From the NCBI GenBank assembly GCA_950068635.1, contig CATMIM010000089.1:1-5894 (forward strand): DNA of 5,894 nucleotides. Direction: 5' to 3'. Made by a program: the position numbers and the translations under genes. Positions within the stretch are counted from its first letter, which is position 1; each line of letters opens with the position of its first letter. This DNA is from an uncultured Candidatus Poseidoniales archaeon (GTDB lineage Archaea; Thermoplasmatota; Poseidoniia; Poseidoniales; Thalassarchaeaceae). Shown piece after piece: positions 1 through 5,863 of this stretch. Under the pieces are notes generated by a model that made no database searches, was not told where the DNA came from, and was given only the letters and a program-made list of their open reading frames with translations.

Positions 1-20
1 GCGCCCCCCGAAGGGGGCGC
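1..20. repeat. GC-rich perfect hairpin at left edge
   Basis: Bases 1-8 (GCGCCCCC) pair perfectly with bases 13-20 (GGGGGCGC) around the four-base loop CGAA. No T-tract follows, so it is not a classical intrinsic terminator. It may be the end of an upstream transcript or part of an upstream gene, because a reading frame entering from the left would end at TAG 27-29. The window edge prevents a decision. The pairing itself is certain; its role is not. Confidence 0.45.
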
Positions 21-76
21 TTCGCCTAGCGAGAAATCGAGTCTACGACGAATCGTCCATACCACGTGACAACGAG

Positions 77-113
77 CATAGATTGAAGCAGATTCAAGCG
101 GTCGAACAATTCG
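77..113 (+). promoter_or_regulatory. Possible promoter region of the first gene
   Basis: The 8-mer CATAGATT (77-84) lies 29 nt before the ATG at 114. The block GGTCGAACAATTCG (100-113) abuts that ATG and contains the perfect small palindrome TCGAA-CAA-TTCGA (102-114). Both elements recur upstream of the next gene (954-961 and 968-981). There is no Shine-Dalgarno match before ATG 114 or ATG 144, which fits a leaderless or nearly leaderless archaeal transcript. Which block is the TATA/BRE element cannot be decided from sequence alone. Confidence 0.35.
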
Positions 114-947
114 ATGCAGAAGTCAATCGCGCGCAACCCGAACATGTTGCGCACCCTGATCGGTCTCGGATTGACTCTCATCATCGTGCTCGGTTATGCT
201 GTCTACTCAGCCAGTCTCGATTCGGAGTACTATCTCTACACAACGAGCAACGAGGAAGTGGATGTACAACTGGAGCAGCAGGACCAGGGAGATGGGACAG
301 TGGTGTTCACCGCAGAAGTGACTGGAGCATTCACCTGGGTGAACTTCAGCGTAGAAGGACTCCCTGCGGGTGGGGAACTCGAGGTTACCTCAGGAGGACA
401 GCGGTGGTGGAGTCATCCTGCGTTGGTGGAATGGAAATCGGGCATTTTCAACTGCCTCGCCCCCGATGATGACTTCGAAATCGTCAACACCTGCGACCTC
501 TCCTACACCCACAGCGCCACCCCCGATGATGAGGGGTTGACACGGCTGCGCGGTCTGCTCGACGATGAGCTCCCGCTCTCTGGAATGGGCTCCCTCAGAG
601 CAGTGAATGAAACGGTGGCACAGGAGGAGGTCGAACAGATGATCGCCGCCGCTGACAGCACCGTCACCTGGCGCATAGTCCTCCGAGCAGAGCACGACAT
701 CGACCCTGCTGATGTCACGGTGACGATGACTGTCGTCGAGCACGACTTCGTCAACATCGAACCGTTCAAACTCGACCCTGTCACTGAGGGATTCTGGTCG
801 CTCACGGCGTTGCTCGGATGCCTCTTTCTGGTGCTGTTGCTACCGATGGGATTCTACTACGGCAGTCGGCTGAAAGAGAAGGCGGAGGCGAGGGGGCGGG
901 ACGCCGCACTGGCTGAAGAGTCAGAGCATGTTGGAGAACCGGCCTAG
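114..947 (+). CDS. Membrane protein with N- and C-terminal helices and an extracytoplasmic middle domain
   Basis: I do not recognise a named family. The 277-residue product has a hydrophobic helix at about residues 12-32, where it may act as a signal anchor, and a second at about 229-249, followed by a charged tail with Arg, Lys and Glu. The roughly 195 residues between them are acidic and rich in beta-forming residues, with alternating patterns such as TVVFTAEVTGAFTWVNFSVEG, suggesting a beta-sandwich outside the cell. Cys114 and Cys127 could form a disulfide, and there are two N-glycosylation sequons (NFS, NET). The likely topology is both ends inside and the middle outside. An alternative start is Met11 (ATG 144), which would put the helix right at the N-terminus; neither start has a Shine-Dalgarno sequence. 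The gene is co-directional with the giant surface protein gene just downstream, so a joint role at the cell surface is plausible but inferred. Confidence 0.85.
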   Translation: MQKSIARNPNMLRTLIGLGLTLIIVLGYAVYSASLDSEYYLYTTSNEEVDVQLEQQDQGDGTVVFTAEVTGAFTWVNFSVEGLPAGGELEVTSGGQRWWSHPALVEWKSGIFNCLAPDDDFEIVNTCDLSYTHSATPDDEGLTRLRGLLDDELPLSGMGSLRAVNETVAQEEVEQMIAAADSTVTWRIVLRAEHDIDPADVTVTMTVVEHDFVNIEPFKLDPVTEGFWSLTALLGCLFLVLLLPMGFYYGSRLKEKAEARGRDAALAEESEHVGEPA

Positions 948-953
948 GTGAAT

Positions 954-984
954 CATAGATTCCCCTTGGCCGACCAATTCGTTG
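954..984 (+). promoter_or_regulatory. Possible promoter or repeated upstream element of the giant gene
   Basis: CATAGATT (954-961) exactly repeats bases 77-84. The 17-mer GGCCGACCAATTCGTTG (968-984) matches bases 100-116 at 14 of 17 positions. In both places the 17-mer ends in a possible start codon, TTG 982 here and ATG 114 upstream. Alternatively, GATAAAGATT (984-993) could be the TATA element for a leaderless transcript starting at ATG 1009 or 1018. The giant gene may therefore have its own promoter rather than depend only on read-through from the gene before it. Confidence 0.35.
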
Positions 985-1008
985 ATAAAGATTGAACTCA
1001 GGTTGGTA

Positions 1009-4000
1009 ATGGTCAGCATGCGCTGTTTCCTCTTGACCCGTGCCGCCCTGCTCGCGGTGCTGATGCTGCTCACCTCGTGGTCTGCGCTGGTTCCGGAACT
1101 TGGAGAAACGGAAACTCAGCCTGCAGCGGGCAGGGCGAGCGGAATAGATGTCTACCCCTCCGGATTCGATCTCGAATACACTTCGTCCTCCGACGAGTCG
1201 AAGTACCGTCTGCTCTCCAGTCATGACCCGTCGGGGGCAGGATTCAACCGCCCAGCCGACCTCTATGTCATCGATGGGATGCTGAACAAATCACAACGCA
1301 TTTCAGTCACCATCAGCAATCAAGGCAACACCGCGTCAGGGGGATTCACGCTGCGTATCGTGGTGCAGCACAATGAATACCAAGACTTCGAGATCCTGAA
1401 CACCTCGGTGAACGTGCCCTCGATCGCTGCCTCGGATTCCGCCACGGTATCGCATGTCTGGGTCCCACATTACGGCGGGAATCACACGTTGATCGCCACC
1501 ACTCTGCATCCTACTGACGACAACACCGGCAATGACGCTCGCTCACGCCACCTCACCATCGGCCAGCTGTACGACAACTGTGACAGCCAAGGCCTGTGGT
1601 CATTCGACCCCAACTGGATGGTGGACAGCGCTGCCACCTTGAGTGGAGAGGCATTCCATGTCGGCACCGCCGGTAGCACCAGCACATATGGTGCGAGTTG
1701 GGACAAATCCTTGACCAGCCCGGTGCTCGACCTTCGCAACGCTCACCCGAACCCTAACACCTATCCCAAACTCGGATTCTTCTACACAGGGTCGGTCGGT
1801 GACGCCAACGATGGAATCCTCATCGAATGGGGAGGAACCGGAGGCTGGAGCAACACCCATGCAGGAGGGTTGTCATTCACCGGCTCACCAGACGACGACC
1901 TGACAGACGGAACCAGTTGGCTGATCAGCAACGAGGTGAATAGCCCCAGCGGGGGATTCATGACACCTGGATTCGCCGTGCCGGCGAACCTGCTCTCCTT
2001 CCAGACGCAGTTCCGCATGCGCTTCCTGTCCGACGCAACCAACCATGGTGCTGGATACTGGGTTGAGGACATTGTGTTCGTCTACGACGAGGTCGTCTGG
2101 CCGGAGGAGTTCGGTGTCAGCCTGAGCAAGGGTCTCGACGGCCATGCACGGCGAGGTCACTGGTCGGACCATCAGTTGACAATCACCAATGACGGGAATC
2201 TCACAGATGAATTCCTGCCAACCGTCTCAGGTCTACCCGCCGGCTGGGACTCACAGTTCGTGCACATGTCCGGATCGACCATCCTTCCAGGCATGTCCCT
2301 GCAGCTCGACCCGGGGCAGAGCCTCAACTTCCGCGTGCAGATCCAACCAGCAGCGGGCGCCCCCACCGGTTCGCAGACGGCGACCGTCACTGTCACTTCA
2401 CAGCAGAACCAACCCACGACCGCCTCGGTGCAGGTGACCACCATCGTGGATCCGGACTACATCCCTGAATGGCAGCCCTCCGCATCTTCCTTCTACTGCC
2501 TGCCTGGTGACACCTGTGAGTTCTCCGTCAACCTGACCAACGCCGGCGACGGCTCCGACACCTTCGTCCTCACCGCCGCCGACATCATCACCTGGGACAA
2601 CTGGAGTTTCACCATCTCCGGCAACCAGCAGACGAGCGTCACCCTCCCGCCTCAGATGACTTCGACCGTGCTGCTGGCCGCGAGCATCCCAGCAAGCGCC
2701 CTTCCCGGTCAGCAAGCCGTCATCGACCTCATCGCCACCAGCCAGGCGGACTCCAGCGTGACAGACTCCATACGTCTCAACCTGACAGCCTCGATGGTCT
2801 CTGATGCATCAGTCGGAGTCGACCCAGAAGACATTCCTGTCGGGGGTTGGTTGGTGGACCCGGGTGATTCGGTCGAGGTGCCATTCACCGTCTGGAACAA
2901 TGCAACGAGCCAGGACACGTTCTCCTTCACTCTCGAGGAATCTGGAATGCGTGGCTGGAACATCTCGTTACCGATGATGACCACGCTGGTGGTCCGCTCG
3001 GGTGAGACCAGCCGACTGATGGTGACCGTCACCGCCCCCCTCAATGCACAAGCGGGCGACCCGGCTCCCGTCCTGCTGCCCACGGCCATCAGCCAGATCT
3101 CGGGATATGAGGCTGACAGCACCTCGTTCAGCGGCGTCCGGGTGCTGATGAACCACGACCTGATGTTGACACCGATCGACATCCCCACCGAGGTTGAGCC
3201 GGCTGGGAGCACCGCCTTCCGCTTCGAGGTGCAGAATGGTGGTAACGGGCCGGATCACGCAGTCGTGTCGCTGTCAGGAATCCCCCTGGGATGGAGTTGG
3301 TGGTTGCTGCTTGAAGGGGTGAATCTGTCCGGCCCCATCTCGCTCAGCCCGGAATACGAGGGATTGCATGTCGCCCAGTTCGATGTCGTGATCGACGTTC
3401 CGGGAAGCGAGGATGCCAGCCAGTCGTTCGAACTGACTGTGAGCGTCGCACCGATGGAGGGCAGCGACAACAACCAGAGCGACAACTCCCACACCTTCGA
3501 GATCCTCACCAAGAGGGTGGTGCGTCCGTGGCTCTCCGAACTCGAGGAGTCGCACCTTGACGTGCGTACTGACAGCATGCACGTGCTCGGGTTGAGTGTG
3601 CGTAACGACGGGAACTCCTACGATGGGGAGCTGCGTATCAGAGTGACCTCAGACACCCTGCTCCCGGGCGTTCACGCGACCATCTCGAACGGTGGCCTGA
3701 CCATGAATCTCGGTGAGTGGATGGCGACCCCGCTGCCTCCGCAGAGGGACCTGTCACTCGTGGCGATCATCACCATCGCCAGAGATGTGGCGGTCGGCAC
3801 GCAGATCACGTTCAACTTCACCTTGGAAGGAGGGGCTGACGAGGACGGTGAGCCCCAGGTGGTGGTGCGCACCCTCATTGTCGCCGTTGCCTGGCACAGG
3901 GACCTCGCATTCGAGCACTCGCTAGATGCCTCGCAACTTATCTCACCTGGCCAGAGGATGCTGTTCAAGGTGAACGTCACCAGCCGCTCCTCGTTCACAG

Positions 4001-5010
4001 AGGAGTTGAAGTTCAAATTCGACGAAGCACCCATCTGGAGTGTCACCTGCAGTCAGCCAGAGGTCGCTGGGGGGTGGATTCTGGTCGTACCAGCCGCGAG
4101 CGCGGAATCTCCCAGACAGTTGAGATGGGATTGCGAACTTACCGCTCCGGACGACCCCCCACCCAACCCGATGCTGATGACCGTGCACGATGGAGACGGT
4201 GAACAGGTGTGGGGACACTCGCTGCTCATGGTGCTCGAAATACCGGTCGAAGAGCCCGACGAATTCGTCGTCTTCGGCTATGTCATCCCTGAATCGGACC
4301 TGCCGATCGCCGCTGCGGCTGTCGGCCTGTTGTTCATGATCTTCATCATCTCGATGGTCATCCTGATTCAACGCCGCAGGCGTGGGTACGACGACGAGTA
4401 CTATGACGACGAGGAGGAGGATGAGGTGGAGCAGGCTCCTGTGCAACAGCAGGTGCAGGCTGTGGCACCTCAGGCGCAGGCGCAGCCCGTAGAGCAGCAA
4501 CAGGTCGCGGGTGGAATGGTGCAACAGCCGCAAGGCCAACAGTGGACCGACCAGCAGGTGCATGAATGGCAGCAGCAACAGGCGGCACAGCACGCCCATG
4601 TGCTCGACCAGCAAACGGCACGACCAGCGGGACAATCTGACCTCCAAGGAGCATTCGGAAGCCTCGGGGTGAGTGAAACGCAGCGTGCTGAAGAGGAGTC
4701 CATGTCGATGGACCCCACGAAAGCGGCGGAATTGCTCGGCGAAGGTGAGGTGGAGACCACCGAACCACAGCAAGAGGATGATTCGGTCACCGATTCCGAA
4801 GGTGCACAGGAACCGAGCGCATCTGAGACCGAGCAGGGGAGGGAGGAACCCCGCGCCGAGCCGTCTATGCCGGTGGTGGACTGCGTTTTCTGTTCAGCGA
4901 CGCTCACGAACGAAGACCAGTGGTCGGAATGCCCCGAGTGCGGAGTGTACGCCCACGCCGCATGCCAGGAAGGCCAGATTGTGTGCGCTCGCTGTGGCTG
5001 CAGGATGTAG
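1009..5010 (+). CDS. Giant surface protein: Ig-like modules, one membrane helix, cytoplasmic RING/PHD-like zinc finger
   Basis: About 1,333 residues, numbered from ATG 1009. TTG 982 in the same frame would add nine residues; ATG 1018 would remove three. A signal peptide (about 1-30) precedes a CARDB-like module (about 85-185) and a MAM/jelly-roll-like module (about 186-364) ending in the motif GYWVEDIVF. Six tandem beta-sandwich modules of roughly 113-126 residues follow, resembling the NEW3/CARDB class. Five carry an N-x-G-N/D-x-x-D-type motif at about 394, 511, 630, 743 and 866. Cys497/Cys503 and Cys1014/Cys1042 could form disulfides, and all 13 N-glycosylation sequons are in this part. One membrane helix (about 1098-1120) ends in four arginines. 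Inside are a Tyr/Asp/Glu-rich tract (about 1127-1141), a Gln-rich stretch (1142-1214), an acidic linker and a C-terminal zinc finger: C1292, C1295, C1308, C1311, H1316, C1319, C1326, C1329. This resembles prokaryotic RING/treble-clef fingers. Surface binding plus cytoplasmic protein interaction is inferred; the ligand is unknown. Confidence 0.93.
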   Translation: MVSMRCFLLTRAALLAVLMLLTSWSALVPELGETETQPAAGRASGIDVYPSGFDLEYTSSSDESKYRLLSSHDPSGAGFNRPADLYVIDGMLNKSQRISVTISNQGNTASGGFTLRIVVQHNEYQDFEILNTSVNVPSIAASDSATVSHVWVPHYGGNHTLIATTLHPTDDNTGNDARSRHLTIGQLYDNCDSQGLWSFDPNWMVDSAATLSGEAFHVGTAGSTSTYGASWDKSLTSPVLDLRNAHPNPNTYPKLGFFYTGSVGDANDGILIEWGGTGGWSNTHAGGLSFTGSPDDDLTDGTSWLISNEVNSPSGGFMTPGFAVPANLLSFQTQFRMRFLSDATNHGAGYWVEDIVFVYDEVVWPEEFGVSLSKGLDGHARRGHWSDHQLTITNDGNLTDEFLPTVSGLPAGWDSQFVHMSGSTILPGMSLQLDPGQSLNFRVQIQPAAGAPTGSQTATVTVTSQQNQPTTASVQVTTIVDPDYIPEWQPSASSFYCLPGDTCEFSVNLTNAGDGSDTFVLTAADIITWDNWSFTISGNQQTSVTLPPQMTSTVLLAASIPASALPGQQAVIDLIATSQADSSVTDSIRLNLTASMVSDASVGVDPEDIPVGGWLVDPGDSVEVPFTVWNNATSQDTFSFTLEESGMRGWNISLPMMTTLVVRSGETSRLMVTVTAPLNAQAGDPAPVLLPTAISQISGYEADSTSFSGVRVLMNHDLMLTPIDIPTEVEPAGSTAFRFEVQNGGNGPDHAVVSLSGIPLGWSWWLLLEGVNLSGPISLSPEYEGLHVAQFDVVIDVPGSEDASQSFELTVSVAPMEGSDNNQSDNSHTFEILTKRVVRPWLSELEESHLDVRTDSMHVLGLSVRNDGNSYDGELRIRVTSDTLLPGVHATISNGGLTMNLGEWMATPLPPQRDLSLVAIITIARDVAVGTQITFNFTLEGGADEDGEPQVVVRTLIVAVAWHRDLAFEHSLDASQLISPGQRMLFKVNVTSRSSFTEELKFKFDEAPIWSVTCSQPEVAGGWILVVPAASAESPRQLRWDCELTAPDDPPPNPMLMTVHDGDGEQVWGHSLLMVLEIPVEEPDEFVVFGYVIPESDLPIAAAAVGLLFMIFIISMVILIQRRRRGYDDEYYDDEEEDEVEQAPVQQQVQAVAPQAQAQPVEQQQVAGGMVQQPQGQQWTDQQVHEWQQQQAAQHAHVLDQQTARPAGQSDLQGAFGSLGVSETQRAEEESMSMDPTKAAELLGEGEVETTEPQQEDDSVTDSEGAQEPSASETEQGREEPRAEPSMPVVDCVFCSATLTNEDQWSECPECGVYAHAACQEGQIVCARCGCRM

Positions 5011-5012
5011 GG

Positions 5013-5525
5013 TCAATCGATCCTGTCACCGGGGATCGGTGTGCTGTCAAGGGCGGAATCGCGGGTGACTTCGAGCTCCCCAGAGGGGTCGATACCCGGA
5101 CCGGTCGGCCACTGGTCGCCGAACTCCTCCCGACTGAATGCGAGGAACCCGAGCGTGTTGAGTTGGCGCAGAGCCGCTTCAGCCCTCTCGGCTGCCGGGT
5201 CGATGCGCTCATGGAATGTCTCGTTCAGGTGCACGCAGATCTCCTCGAAGTCACGGTGACCGTCAGACAACTCCCACAACAGGCTGTTCATGTCGTCCAG
5301 CGTCCGACGTAGCTCCTTCGGCCCCTTCAGAATCCGAGCGAGCATTCCTTCGAAGCGTAGGAACTGCTTAGGATGCCTGAGAACGATGAAGCGGCCCGAG
5401 ACGCCCGGGAGGTCCGGGTGGGGTCCGGCTTTCCCTCGGCGTGCCCACCAGACCGGCAATCGTACCGGATACGCACCTTCCAACACGCCACCGTCCCACT
5501 CTAGTCGTGCACTATCTTCGCTCAT
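5013..5525 (-). CDS. PqqD-like (RRE-fold) protein
   Basis: The 170-residue product contains a PqqD-like winged-helix domain at about residues 60-130. The core reads LDDMNSLLWELSDGHRDFEE and is followed by a second helix and the closing segment LRQLNTLGFL. This matches the family pattern of a conserved N-x-x-x-x-x-W-x-L-x-D/S-G region, then a helix and a terminal GFL/GLL. In PQQ and other RiPP pathways such domains bind the precursor peptide and deliver it to a radical-SAM enzyme. Free-standing PqqD-like proteins without those partners also occur. The first 50 residues contain a Trp/Arg-rich segment, and the last 40 form an acidic, Pro/Gly-rich tail that looks disordered. It is the second gene of a minus-strand unit, 4 nt after a small membrane protein gene, with GGTGA upstream as a possible ribosome binding site. 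True PqqD function is unlikely to be shown by this window, because no other pqq genes are present. Confidence 0.88.
   Translation of the reverse strand: MSEDSARLEWDGGVLEGAYPVRLPVWWARRGKAGPHPDLPGVSGRFIVLRHPKQFLRFEGMLARILKGPKELRRTLDDMNSLLWELSDGHRDFEEICVHLNETFHERIDPAAERAEAALRQLNTLGFLAFSREEFGDQWPTGPGIDPSGELEVTRDSALDSTPIPGDRID
5018..5038. terminator. Inverted repeat at the convergent gene junction, possible bidirectional terminator
   Basis: CGATCC (5018-5023) pairs perfectly with GGATCG (5033-5038) around a nine-base loop. It starts 7 bp after the stop of the giant gene and lies within the last codons of the opposing PqqD-like gene. Its position suggests a role in ending or separating the two converging transcripts. 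There is no T-tract on either side, so the terminator role is only a guess. Confidence 0.25.
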
Positions 5526-5529
5526 CTGC

Positions 5530-5534
5530 TCACC
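5530..5534 (-). promoter_or_regulatory. Possible Shine-Dalgarno for the PqqD-like gene
   Basis: On the minus strand GGTGA (5534-5530) ends 4 nt before ATG 5525 and could pair with the 3' end of 16S rRNA, whose complement contains GGAGGTGATC. It overlaps the TGA stop of the preceding small gene, so the two genes are probably translationally coupled. It supports the chosen start at 5525. The match is only five bases and the spacing is short. Confidence 0.4.
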
Positions 5535-5694
5535 CGACCTGCCATGTCCAGATGACCAGACTGATCATCGACACGATGCCCACGCCCGCGAGCAGGCGCA
5601 GCAGTTCCACATTCTGGGTGAAGTGACGCACGTACCACGCACCCACCCCACACAAGGAGATGACGAACAGAAGCAGGTACCATCCGGGGGGCAT
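5530..5694 (-). CDS. Small protein with two membrane helices
   Basis: This 54-residue reading frame starts at ATG 5694 and ends at TGA 5532-5530. The product has two hydrophobic segments, about residues 5-22 (YLLLFVISLCGVGAWYV) and 34-52 (LLAGVGIVSMISLVIWTWQ), joined by a short loop with Arg23, His24 and Arg33. By the positive-inside rule the loop would face the cytoplasm with both ends outside. Third codon positions are G or C in 45 of 54 codons, as expected for a real gene in this GC-rich genome. An overlapping 78-codon frame is non-hydrophobic and unconvincing. The stop lies 4 nt before the PqqD-like start, so the two form an operon. A dyad with TATA-like half-sites lies 22-27 nt upstream of the ATG, and no Shine-Dalgarno is seen, consistent with a leaderless transcript. 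I recognise no family. It might anchor the PqqD-like protein at the membrane, but that is speculation. Confidence 0.7.
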   Translation of the reverse strand: MPPGWYLLLFVISLCGVGAWYVRHFTQNVELLRLLAGVGIVSMISLVIWTWQVG

Positions 5695-5715
5695 CGGAGC
5701 CGCGTGGGGGTGGAA

Positions 5716-5733
5716 CCGATAATGACATATCGG
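5716..5733. promoter_or_regulatory. 18-bp dyad, possible shared divergent promoter or operator
   Basis: CCGATA (5716-5721) and TATCGG (5728-5733) are perfect inverted repeats separated by ATGACA. On the plus strand TATCGG lies 27-32 nt before the first base of the tRNA. On the minus strand the other TATCGG lies 22-27 nt before the ATG of the small membrane protein. These are about the distances expected for archaeal TATA boxes of transcripts starting at or near those points. It may be a bidirectional promoter, an operator for a dimeric regulator, or both. The sequence is not a strong TATA consensus. Confidence 0.45.
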
Positions 5734-5759
5734 GCGGTACGATGGACAAATCGCTCACA

Positions 5760-5833
5760 GGGCCCGTGGGTTAGCTTGGCTATACTTGGCGCTTCGGGGG
5801 CGTCAGACCCCAGTTCAAATCTGGGCGGGCCCA
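5760..5833 (+). tRNA. trnP: tRNA-Pro (anticodon CGG)
   Basis: The 74-nt cloverleaf is complete and has no intron. The acceptor stem GGGCCCG (5760-5766) pairs perfectly with CGGGCCC (5826-5832), and A73 is at 5833. The D arm has A14, G18-G19 and A21 in its loop, but its stem is weak (G10-U25, and a U13-U22 mismatch). The anticodon stem GGCGC/GCGTC (5788-5792/5800-5804) closes the loop TTCGGGG, giving anticodon CGG, which reads CCG codons. The variable region is AGAC, with G15-C48 possible. The T stem is CCCAG/CTGGG with loop TTCAAAT. CCA is not encoded and must be added by the CCA-adding enzyme. The G1-C72 pair is typical of archaeal and eukaryotic tRNA-Pro; bacterial tRNA-Pro has C1-G72. Confidence 0.96.
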
Positions 5834-5836
5834 CTC

Positions 5837-5863
5837 TGGCGTCGGGCAGGCATGGCCCGGCCA
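5837..5863. repeat. Imperfect hairpin just after the tRNA
   Basis: TGGC (5837-5840) pairs with GCCA (5860-5863). After a two-base bulge (5841-5842), CGGGC (5843-5847) pairs with GCCCG (5855-5859) around a seven-base loop. The structure begins three bases after A73. It could form in the tRNA 3' trailer and affect processing or transcription end, or it could be incidental in GC-rich DNA. It also contains the ATG of the possible gene at the window end. Confidence 0.3.

Noticed and set aside
83..469. 128-codon plus-strand frame beginning before the first gene
   Set aside because: Most of it is a shifted-frame shadow of the 277-residue gene. The part before 114 has third-position G/C of only about 59%, similar to noncoding background, although it is open to the left edge.
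3943..4773. 276-codon minus-strand frame opposite the end of the giant gene
   Set aside because: It is rich in Leu and His because it is the complement of the Gln/Glu-rich coding strand. The plus-strand product has a coherent membrane helix and zinc finger in the same region.
4670..5068. 131-codon plus-strand frame, very Arg/Pro-rich
   Set aside because: It is a shifted frame over the acidic linker and zinc finger coding region. Its composition is typical of out-of-frame GC-rich DNA.
5522..5758. 78-codon minus-strand frame overlapping the PqqD-like start by ATGA
   Set aside because: The ATGA overlap is tempting, but the translation lacks hydrophobic or domain-like structure. The other frame in the same DNA encodes two clean membrane helices with strong G/C third positions.
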